Assembly (NCBI GenBank): GCA_949316235.1
Contig: OX438742.1
Location: 13,701,315-13,765,314 of the forward strand
Direction of reading: 5' to 3'
DNA from: Oegoconia quadripuncta
Taxonomy: Eukaryota > Arthropoda > Insecta > Lepidoptera > Autostichidae
Length of the DNA stretch: 64,000 nt
Shown: positions 21,231 through 29,700 of the stretch, one piece after another
Position numbering within the stretch: position 1 is the stretch's first letter
Layout: the number at the start of each line of letters is the position of its first letter
Notes under the pieces: generated by a model
The model's input: only the letters and a program-made list of their open reading frames with translations
Database searches by the model: none
What the model was told of the DNA's origin: nothing
Program-made: the position numbers and the translations under genes

Positions 21231-22905
21231 TATTAGATTGGGCAGAAAATAGTGTACATAACAATTATATTATATATTATATATTAATCATAATAATCTT
21301 TACATCGATAATTCAATACATATATTACACATTGATTGGAAATAGAGAATTTTCTACGATTCATAACGACCACTAATTTATGATACGTCTTCCAATTAAG
21401 GTAATGATAACATGGCAAATATTTTACTGAATTTTGCACATGTTTTCTGATAAACGACCGAGGTAGCGAAATTATTACAAGCCAACAGATATTTCATGCA
21501 ATGCTAGCAATTATGTAATTACGCGATATGGTGAATTTTAAAATCAACGGAAGGGCAATCAAATTGTAGCACCTTTATTAAAGGGTTGCGATGATTGCAC
21601 CCTGTTATTAGTAAACAGTAGTTTAGCGTTCACGTACCGACCAAGCAAGAAATTTACACTATATCTATCTACCCCTAACTGTCTGGGGTCCGATTTTTGA
21701 ATCCTTCGTTTTTGAATGTGTATACGAGAATTACAGATTCAGAAAATTGTACCAAAATAGATTCCGTGTTCTAACCATTTGTAAGATTGGTTGAATGAAA
21801 TCTCTCTCACCTATATAACTTCTTCTTAGCGAGGCAATTGCAAAAACATCAAAAACGACTTGTAACTTCGTGTGTGTGACCAACGTATCGTTTGTGTATT
21901 TGCATACAAAATTCATATCACTCGCGTTCCCGATGAGTGCCCCCTACCCATTCGTATTTAATTTACCCAAGTTGTGAAGTTGTTGCCATTGGCTAGTATA
22001 TGGAGTTAAGCGTATTAATTTTCCATGGCGTTAATTTTTCCGCATTTCTGGGCCATTTGAAAGTTGTGTTGCCAATTAAATCGAAAAGCAAGAAAGTCAA
22101 ATGTTATCCATTAAAAATAATAATTTTGTAAAAGAATCTGACTAATGTCGAAAGAATTAGACTCTAAAGATGAAATGCAACGTAATTCAATATACTGGGG
22201 AATTTCCATTTCATCTTCAAAGTCAAAAGTCGAGTTAAAAATATTTTGATTCAATGTAGGATACAAAAATACCATTTATTGAAAGCCAATGTGTTACTTT
22301 GTAAAACTACATCGCTTAACAAGTGGCTATGGTTAGTTAAGGAGAAGAAGTGACAAGAAACTCCGTAACAACACATCTTTTAAATACATTGGTCTCCATC
22401 TTTACAATTTTATTACAATTTATATTTAACAAAAGCAATTAATTAACGACTTGGACTTGGAATTCAGCGTACAGAAAACCAGACCTCCTTATCGCCTAAA
22501 TAATAATCCACCCTTTAATCTGATTCGAAAATGATCGTGCCGCCGAGAATGCGAACGATGTGACTTATTAAAAATGCGATCATTTAATGTGTGAATCAAT
22601 CATTTCCGCATGTGTATTCAAAAACGAACGATTCAAAAATCGCACCCCAAGAACCTATTATTCATTGATACCCTGTTCCTAAGTATGAATTTTACCCGCA
22701 TACACAATTCCTTAATAACTGTATCGTGTTTGTGGTACAAGAAAATGATTGATTTTCTATTCTGTTGTTGCAATACTTCTTCATTAGTCAATATAACTGA
22801 ACTAAAAAAAGTATATGCATACACTTACTGGGTATGGATCGGATCATTGAAATAATTAAATTGGCACCAACTCATTGTTTGACAGTGTTGGCACCAATGA
22901 GATAT

Positions 22906-22911
<6 letters not shown>
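21231..22911. other. Noncoding DNA
   Basis: No gene recognised. Just before the microsatellite, TTGGCACCAA occurs twice (22861 and about 22889), and CTCATTG/CAATGAG is inverted between them, forming a small mixed direct and inverted repeat. Confidence 0.35.
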
Positions 22912-22940
<29 letters not shown>

Positions 22941-22941
22941 C
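22912..22941. repeat. (GACA)n microsatellite
   Basis: About seven GACA units in a row, preceded by GATA-like steps. A simple sequence repeat. Confidence 0.95.
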
Positions 22942-22974
22942 AGATATTTCACTTTTCAAACCCGACGTATAAAT

Positions 22975-23062
22975 TGTTCGAGGAGTGGCGTCACCAACGA
23001 AAATTGTTACACTTCCATATTGACGGTGGTTTCAGAATGGTTTACTTTGTGTAAACCATTGA
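22975..23062 (+). mobile_element. Fold-back repeat fragment, copy 1
   Basis: AGGAGTGGCGTCACCAACGA, AAAATTGTTACACTTCCATA and GTGGTTTCAGAATGG recur in order at 27.9-29.0 kb and 52.1-52.3 kb. Only the central part is present here. The next element begins directly beside it. Confidence 0.6.
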
Positions 23063-23385
23063 ATTAGAAGTTATTGGCATAGGCAGTTTTTTTTTTCCAA
23101 AACGCACGCGCTGCCCCTATTGATGGCATGTTTTCTTAGGGTTTTTATATATCATGCGAACTTTGTCCCTCATATTTTCTCCAAGTTTTCTTTATTTATT
23201 TAATTTAATGGTGTAATTATGTGGAATAGGCTACAAACGCGACCTTCAAATGACACGATTACTATTAGATTAATAGAAGGTATTGGCATAGGTACTTTAT
23301 TTATTTTTTCCAAATTATACCTTATATTTCACTTACCTAATATGCCCTATTTTTTTCCTTACGGTAAAAAAACTCAACCAGTATA
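23063..23385. mobile_element. MITE with terminal inverted repeats, copy 2 (left end truncated)
   Basis: The right end (CACTTACCTAATATGCCC, CTTACGGTAAAAAAACTCAA, then CCAGTATA) matches the copy at 9321-9698. The left end starts inside the inverted repeat at TTAGAAGTTATTGGCATAGG. Internal strings TATATATCATGCGAA and TTTATTTATTTAATTTAA are shared. Confidence 0.7.
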
Positions 23386-23399
23386 GCTCAGCGGATAAG

Positions 23400-23645
23400 C
23401 AAGTTGAAGTGGCAGCGGTCAGGGCACATAGCTCGAAGAACTGTTGGCCGGTGGGGCATTAAGGTTCTTGGGTGGAGACCACGCACCGGCAAGCGCAGCA
23501 TAGGACGTCCTCTCACAAGACGGATAGATGATCTGATTGCATCTAAATTCCTGTATGCAGGCCGCTTCCAACCGGTGACTCTGGAATCCTATGGGGGAGG
23601 GCTATGTTCAGCAGTGGACGTCCTGTGGCTGATGATGATGAATAT
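23400..23645 (+). mobile_element. RTE-type LINE 3' end
   Basis: An 81-codon frame reads KWQRSGHIARRTVGRWGIKV, then LGWRPRTGKRSIGRPLTR. It corresponds to the 'KW.WAGHIARR.DGRWG.KVLEWRPRTG.RS.GRPPTRW.DD' region that closes lepidopteran RTE ORFs. A deletion removes part of the end. CAGCAGTGGACGTCCTGTGG and GATGATGATGA form the tail. It is 5'-truncated. Confidence 0.85.
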
Positions 23646-23654
23646 GTAGTTGGT

Positions 23655-23880
23655 GGTAGGGCATATTAAATGTCCGCATGGTCAGCTACCACCATCTTAT
23701 CTAAATCTGCCGCCAAGCAGCAATGTTAATAGCATTGTTGTGTTCCGGTTGTCAGAAATAAGATAGCCAGTCCCCCAAATGTGTAGGGTTTTCCGGATCA
23801 GTACGCTTCCAGCTTCGACCTCATCTTCACTTCACATCAGGTGTGAATGAGGTCAAGTGCTAACCCGTTGCGGATAAAAA
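23655..23880 (+). mobile_element. Dispersed repeat, fuller copy
   Basis: Contains GTCCGCATGGTCAGCTACCA, GCAGCAATGTTAATAGCATT, TGTGTTCCGGTTGTCAGA, CGACCTCATCTTCACTTCAC and GTGCTAACCCGTTGCGGAT. The broken copy at 10106-10545 (minus) has the same order. It is probably the 3' end of a non-LTR retrotransposon. Confidence 0.55.
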
Positions 23881-24225
23881 TATATATAAAATTTGTAGCT
23901 CAGTGAAATTGACCCCAGTGTGATTTGTCACATAGTGTTTTGAAGTTGCATTGGCGCAGTTTTCTTGCTACTTACTATAAAAAATAACTTTTTAAGGTCG
24001 TAAAATAAGTAAGTTTGGGGCCTGCTATTGTCATTGTTAAATTACACTTGGACATGAATGTCCTGTCCTAAATTTAAACTCGTCTTAGGTGACTGTAAAT
24101 TACAACTACCTACTATTACTTGGGTTATTAAATATGGGTACGTATCTAATACGTAAAAATTAGTTCCTTACACATAAAAATATATAATATAGTTAATTAT
24201 ATTATTTCAATACATACCTATACAT
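23881..24225. other. Noncoding DNA
   Basis: Nothing recognised. Confidence 0.3.
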
Positions 24226-24770
24226 TGATTCCAAATGGGGTGGTCAAAGATAGATTAGATTAGATTAGATTTATTTAGTTCACTTTTACAATAGCATGTC
24301 ATACATACAGTTTCGTAAATTTATGAAATTTAAAATAAAAGTGATTGTCAAACATAAAACAAAAAATAATAACATAATAAACAAATTCCTGTATACAATA
24401 GTAAAACATATTGTTATATGTATGTCAAAATTAATTAAGAAAGTATAAGTATGTAACCATTGTTACGTCAACGTCATACCATTTTAGAATAATCAAAATG
24501 AAATAAAACAAAACAAAATAAAATATAAACCATGTCATGAGATTATTGATATGCCATAATCACCTTTGTCAAATTATAGTTGAATACAAGTTAAAATAGA
24601 TATATTAAAATAGAAAACATGTCAGGAGGTTATGAAATCCCAAATATAAGTGTTCGAGTTTTCCAACGTACACGATACACCATTCAAAATATACCAAAAT
24701 GCATACCAAACAGGCGGTAATCCTCTCGTTGAAACATGCAAGTATGTAGACGTCGTTTTTAGCTACATCC
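24226..24770. repeat. Dispersed repeat with a nested retroposon tail
   Basis: Outer parts at 24226-24256 (TCCAAATGGGGTGGTCAAAG) and about 24660-24745 (ACACCATTCAAAATATACC, AAATGCATACCAAACAGGCG, TCGTTGAAACATGCAAGT) match the contiguous copies at 41.7 and 53.9 kb. Between them about 390 bp begins with a GATTA/TAGAT tandem and TTTATTTAGTTCACTTTTAC. This resembles a minus-strand LINE 3' tail, and a related tail start occurs at about 48393. The simplest reading is a retroposon inserted into an older repeat. Confidence 0.5.
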
Positions 24771-26001
24771 ACGGGTTTAGACGCGTTGCTTCAAATGTTT
24801 GTTAAGTAATTTTTAATAAAGCTTGTATATGTATATCTACAACAGACAACGTATTGAAAATGCCACCTATCTTTTACATTATCCGTACTAGATAATATAA
24901 GGCTATTTCTAATGTAAAGTTTATAAGTAAGTTTAATAAGCGTATTATTATTGGATATCACAGTTCCTACTTTTCATTCCATTTCAAAGCGCAATAAAAA
25001 TCCAATTTTAAAAAATTAAACTTCCATTTGACGGCGTGTGTGTGACGAATGAAAATCGAGCAAAAGGGGTCGTCAACCCCTTCCTTTAAAGCCGACGCAT
25101 TAGTGCAACAATCTGTGTTCAAAATTATGGTGACAGACACTTTTTATAGCGGCGAAGTTTTATTATATTATAGAAGTAAATTAATTTATAGCCGCGCTCA
25201 TGAGCGGCGACATAATTTTTAAATTGGTTATACTCATACTGGTCGCTTTCTATTAAAGCAATTGCAGTTTGAACTAAAAAAGAACCAAAATGCATTGAGC
25301 TACGCCTTGCGGGCTCAGTTAGTGAATAAAAAGGAAAAAATCCAGACAGAAGCGAATCAGATCCGCGCGCCGACGATTCCGAACTTAACCAAATATCTGT
25401 GCCCGTTGTATTTCGCCGCAAGTGAATAAGATCTAAATAATGAATAGAAGAGTGTTCATTTCTTGTTATAATTTAATTGTAATTGAGAAATGTAAATTCA
25501 ATGATATCATTGAAATACGTCTTTTGGTTTCAATTAATGAAAGAATAAACATGGATATCAAGAATTTTTGCTGATTTTCTTCATAAATAATGATTGATTA
25601 CAGCATTTAATTATTCGTAAATTATATAGCTGTGAACTGATCCACGCCTCTGGAGATGTTAGAGCTAGTGCCATACTTTGCTCAGCAGCTGAGCTTATAC
25701 ATGCAGTGGGGCAATAGCGCTAGCGTACTAGGTACTATGCCTGACGGAAGCGAGTTGGACGGCGTATTTTTTCTATAAGATATAGGTATTTTCAATTGTG
25801 TTTTATAAATTTGTTGTCTCATGTAAACACTTTAATTGAATACAGAATTTAGTATGAACTACTTCAGATTTATTATGAGGAGGAGGCGGTGTTTATTATT
25901 AGAATTGGCAACCTACTGAAGTTAAAAATCAAGCACCATAAGTGCTTCGGGACCTTAATAACGTCTATCCCATGGCGGATTCGATTTTTTTTAATATTAG
26001 T
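24771..26001. other. Noncoding DNA
   Basis: A 98-codon minus-strand frame at 25125-25421 has no recognisable domain; its GC-richer end (about 25290-25415) may be constrained sequence. GCTCATGAGC at about 25195 is a short palindrome within a larger imperfect one. No gene is supported. Confidence 0.35.
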
Positions 26002-26487
26002 AGCTGTCCGCCCGCGGCTTCGCCTGCGTGGAACATCTCGGATCGCGGAACTTTCTTCATTCCACGGGAACTATTCACTTTCTCGGCCTAGATAAAAAAT
26101 ATCCTATGTCTTAATCCAGGGTATATTCATATTCATTTATTCATGCTTTCATGTGTACATTAGGTCTTAAAAAAACAATAGTCCATACATGAAACCCTGT
26201 AAGGGCACGGCAGATTCTAAACTTAATCCAAAATATAATTAATTGTATTTACTATTCTAATTATCACAACATTATTATTATGTTTATCTATTTATTTCAT
26301 TATTATTGATATACTTATGTAATTAATTATAAATATTTTGAGGAGGGCTTATCTGTTTAATACTTATCAACCTTATCAATTCTACCAATATACCAAATTT
26401 CATCCAAATCGTTCATCCGCTTTGCCGTGATTGAGCAACAAACAAACATCCAAACTTTCGCGTTTATAATATTAGTTAGATAAATTA
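26002..26487 (-). mobile_element. Helitron-like element interrupted by a LINE tail
   Basis: The left part (26002-26125) has the hairpin end TCCGCCCGCGGCTTCGCCTG and TAATCCAGGGTATATTC. The right part (about 26390-26487) has CCAAATTTCATCCAAATCGT, GATTGAGCAACAAACAAAC and TTTATAATATTAGTTAGAT. Between them lie about 260 bp starting ATTCATTTATTCATGCTTTC and including GTGTACATTAGGTCTT, a minus-strand retroposon 3'-tail type. Together the outer parts make a full-length element. Confidence 0.7.
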
Positions 26488-26756
26488 AATTCAGTACATT
26501 ATGATACCTACATCTGCATAGCACGTTACATTATTCTCAGACGTACACAAAAAACTTGCTTATTTTATTCTTTTGTAGGTACCAATGTCTCTTTTTGGGT
26601 AATAGCTAAGCAGTTTGGCTGTCCGACCCGATTTTATATGTATCCATACTTTCCTGTATCCTGGCTGATATTATTTACTTTTATGTCAAGAAAGTCAGTT
26701 ACGTCGGAACAAGACTTACTGGGAGTTCCCAAACTTGTATCTAGTTATTAAATTAT
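26488..26756. other. Noncoding DNA
   Basis: Short gap between Helitron-like copies; nothing recognised. Confidence 0.3.
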
Positions 26757-26998
26757 ACTAGCTTTCCGGCTGCGGCTTCGCCTGCGTGGAATAATTTTAT
26801 CATGGATATGTTTCATTTGGTTATCCAGCGGGAACTACTTACTTTATCGCGATAAAAAATATTCTATATTTTAATCCAGAGTATGTTCTACCTATGTACC
26901 AAATTTCATCCAAATCCGTTTATCCATTTCGCCGTGATTGATCAACAAACAAACCAACATCCAAACTTTCGCATTTATAAAATGAGTTAGATTTAATA
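26757..26998 (-). mobile_element. Helitron-like (Lep1-like) element, full length
   Basis: Contains both ends: ACTAGCTTTCCGGCTGCGGC at the left, and CATTTATAAAATGAGTTAGA at the right. The body has the TAAAAAATATTCTATATTTT and CCAAATTTCATCCAAATCCG motifs. It is a non-autonomous, uninterrupted copy. Confidence 0.8.
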
Positions 26999-27604
26999 AT
27001 ACAAGTATGTCCTATACTTGTAGATCTACTTATCATATATAGAGTTTTAATATTCATTCTTCATTTTATATAGCAACATGCAATTTATCGTGACCAACGT
27101 AATGCCGGCAAACCTTTTAATTTCCCGTTAAAATGAGTAAAGTATACCATTTTCTGGTTCCATTTCCTTCTCCCCCATAATATTAACAATAAACAACCGC
27201 ACCAGCAAATAAAACTCCTCTCCTAATTCTCACACGAGCGTAAACCAATTGGATCGTAGTAATTTACGAGTTAAATCTAAAAATATGTCTTTTCGATGGC
27301 GTCCCGGTCCGCGTCACAGATGGCTACACAATAATATCAGCCCTAAGACCCCTTCCGAGGGGAGCACCACTTGTTTTATAAAGTTTGAATAAGATTTTAA
27401 AAAGCTTATAGAAAGATTTGGGTGGAAAACGACGCGGATTTTGTTTTGGAAAGATTGAGTAAATTTTCGAGAAATCGTTTCGTGCAGACTGTCAAAAAGT
27501 ATTTTAATCAATGGAATTAGGGTTTGGGAGTTAGCCACAAATAATATGTTAAATTAAGAAAATGTAACGGTATTATAGAACGAAGCAATAGTGTCATATT
27601 TGCT
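26999..27604. other. Noncoding DNA
   Basis: The block at about 27290-27370 is locally GC-rich. A 74-codon minus-strand frame has no motif. No gene is supported. Confidence 0.3.
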
Positions 27605-27690
27605 ATTCTTTATGGATTAGCGTACTTGAGCATCTAGCGTGGTCAGTCCTTGGATGGGTGATCACTAATGCTATTCTCCGTTGACTGCCC
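27605..27690 (+). mobile_element. 5S-rRNA-like SINE head, fragment
   Basis: Positions 27627-27663 read TTGAGCATCTAGCGTGGTCA then GTCCTTGGATGGGTGATC. This closely matches the 3' part of the 5S rRNA internal promoter (TTAAGCA..CGGGCGTGGTTAGTACTTGGATGGGTGACC). The rest of a 5S gene is absent, so it is a fragment of the SINE at 10.7 and 41 kb or a 5S pseudogene. Confidence 0.6.
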
Positions 27691-27905
27691 CAGGGCTGCT
27701 GTTTATCGGGTGTATGTATGTAGATTTCTATATCATACTCCTGTGGCCTAATCGGTTTGACCGATTTTGTCATTACATTCGTCTTCATCTCTAGACTGTC
27801 ATAAGTATATTAGATTAAAAATCCAATATGGCGTCTGCAAAATACAAGTGCAAGGCTTGACGAGTTTTGAAGTAGATGTCTATTTGGATTCTTCTTTAAA
27901 CAACA
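27691..27905. other. Noncoding DNA
   Basis: No feature recognised. Confidence 0.3.
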
Positions 27906-28024
27906 TGAAATTTAATTCGTGTAATTCCTGTACCTGATTACGAACAATTTTCCACTAGGAACCATAGCCGAATTCAGCCGAAAATTGTTGGACTTCAATA
28001 CTATTTTTATTTTTTTTATGTGGT
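27906..28024. mobile_element. Fold-back repeat, left half (interrupted copy)
   Basis: GAAATTTAATTCGTGTAATT, GATTACGAACAATTT and TAGGAACCATAGCCGAATT are inverted relative to the right half at 28863-28999. They resemble the copies at 22975 and 52085. A mariner-like element splits the two halves. Confidence 0.65.
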
Positions 28025-28028
28025 TATA

Positions 28029-28858
28029 CAGGGCGTCCCAAAGTTATGGGACATGAAGGGGAAGTACCTTAAATATCGTAGATAGTGAATTTTGCTCAAA
28101 GAAGACTTTATGTTATTTTTAAAAGTTAGTAATTCTGCATTCATAGATTTTCTAAAAATTATTTGCTTCGGCTGGGAATCGAACCGACTCAAATGTGAAA
28201 AAAAAAACACCCTACTTTTATGATGCCAATCGAAAGAATAGCTAAAAAATAATAACTCTGCCTAAGTAACATAGTATTTTAAAAGAAAGGAACAACATAA
28301 AATGATTAGATTTCTTCTTTTGGGGATACGTGAAAGATATGCTATACAAAAAGCGATACGAGAACGTAGGCGAGTTGCAAACAGAATTGTGCCATATCAC
28401 ATCGAGTGTTCACCATAAAATGATTAGAAAATCAACAGGCAGCGGGCTCATTAAAAGATTGGCGATTTGCGTAAGACAAGAGGGATCACATTTTGAGCAT
28501 TTAATTAATTAATTTACAAAAAAATACCTACTTAATTGACTACGGCAGTTTCATGTATGTTTTTTATTTGATTAAAATGATTAATTTCACGTTGTTCCTT
28601 TCTTTTAAAATACTATGTTACTTAGGCAGAGTTATTATTTTTTAGCTATTCTTTCGATTGGCATCATAAAAGTAGGGTGTTTTTTTTTTCACATTTGAGT
28701 CGGTTCGATTCCCAGCCGAAGCAAATAATTTTTAGAAAATCTATGAATGCAGAATTACTAACTTTTAAAAATAACATAAAGTCTTCTTTGAGCAAAATTC
28801 ACTATCTACGATATTTAAGGTACTTCCCCTTCATGTCCCATAACTTTGGGACGCCCTG
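28029..28858 (+). mobile_element. Internally deleted mariner-like transposon with long inverted repeats
   Basis: Both ends start CAGGGCGTCCCAAAGTTATG in inverted orientation and are flanked by TATA on either side, which fits the TA target of Tc1/mariner elements. The inverted repeats are about 275 bp long (28029-28302 and 28584-28858) and almost identical. Between them one frame reads DFFFWGYVKDM, continues with YKKRYENVGELQTE and ends RLAICVRQEGSHFEHLIN. This is the C-terminal end of a mariner-type transposase, where 'DFFLWGY.K..VY' and 'HFEHL' are conserved. The catalytic DDE core is deleted, so it is non-autonomous. Each arm also holds a GGTTCGATTCC B-box-like motif. Confidence 0.8.
28330..28512 (+). 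pseudogene. Mariner-like transposase C-terminal remnant
   Basis: A 60-codon frame (extending upstream without ATG to about 28308) keeps only the last part of a transposase, after the third catalytic acidic residue. WGYVKD lies at its start and GSHFEHLIN at its stop. The N-terminal DNA-binding helices and the DD(E/D) catalytic residues are absent. It cannot encode an active enzyme, and expression is not expected. Confidence 0.7.
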
Positions 28859-28862
28859 TATA

Positions 28863-28999
28863 CGTGGTTTCAGAATGGTTTACTTTGTAAGGTTAATAGA
28901 AAATGTTTTGATCCAATTCGACTATGGTTCCTTAGGGAAGTTATTTGTAATCAAGAGTGGCGTCACCAGCTAATGGGAATTACACGAATTAAATTTCAC
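28863..28999. mobile_element. Fold-back repeat, right half (interrupted copy)
   Basis: It starts GTGGTTTCAGAATGGTTTAC, then CGACTATGGTTCCTTAGGG, AAGAGTGGCGTCACCAGC and GGGAATTACACGAATTAAAT. It is the inverse of the left half at 27906 and is nearly identical to 52230-52345. Confidence 0.7.
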
Positions 29000-29457
29000 C
29001 CTGTATACCATCGCATTTTGTTATACTTACCTCCATGTTTACAGTTATATACAGACATGGCTCTATATGGGATCTCTTTTTAGTGCGAAATAATTGTGAG
29101 ACTTGGCATTTTTTTGTATTAAATGTTTTTGGTGATACAGTCGGCACCCGAAGTAGATGATGTCCCGTCGTTTCGAAAACTGATAATTGGATGAATTGCT
29201 CATTGGATGAATCTGTAAATAGAAATCAACATTTTTGCTTACCGTACTTAAGAAACATTAAACAACATCTACTCCTGATGCTGATCGTATCCTCCTTTAC
29301 TGTAACATCATATCGTATTCTAGTCCTTAAGCAATAATATCCCCCTTTGCTTCAAATTTATTTGGTATGCTGACCATACAACTTATTACTGTATATGTAC
29401 TCGTGTGTATGTAATCTAAAATTTATTGTAGGATCGGTCGAATAATTTTCAAAATAA
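29000..29457. other. Noncoding DNA
   Basis: No feature recognised. Confidence 0.3.
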
Positions 29458-29700
29458 GACGACCGATTGGTGTAGTGGATAGCGACCCTATCAGCGAAAC
29501 TAACGGTTGCGGGTTCGAATCCCGCGAGTGGTAAATGTTTGTGTGATGAATACGAACATTTATTCCCGAGTCTTGGATGTTTATATAAATATTTATGTAT
29601 GTTTATCCGTTATCTAGTATCCATAGTACAAGCTTTGCTTAGTTTGGGACTATAGATTATTGGTGTTAGTGTCCGAAATATTTATATTATTTTATATTAT
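29458..29700 (+). mobile_element. tRNA-derived SINE, full-length type
   Basis: The head GACGACCGATTGGTGTAGTGG holds the A box. GCGGGTTCGAATCCCGC is a B box with a perfectly paired 5 bp T-stem. The body includes TATCCGTTATCTAGTATCC, ATAGTACAAGC and GTGTCCGAAATATTTAT, ending in an AT-rich tail. It is very similar to 62176-62404. It is not a functional tRNA, since the acceptor and anticodon parts do not fold normally. Confidence 0.8.

Noticed and set aside
25125..25421. 98-codon minus-strand frame as a coding exon
   Set aside because: No recognised domain; the second half is AT-driven sequence rich in Tyr, Lys and Ile.
27605..27690. Functional 5S rRNA gene
   Set aside because: Only the internal control region is recognisable; the flanking thirds of 5S rRNA are absent.
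28016..28210. 64-codon minus-strand frame, also present at 28677-28973, as a duplicated gene
   Set aside because: The two identical peptides are the two inverted arms of the mariner-like transposon read from each side.
29458..29535. Functional tRNA gene
   Set aside because: A and B boxes are good, but the acceptor and anticodon arms do not fold and a SINE body follows; the same unit is repeated elsewhere.
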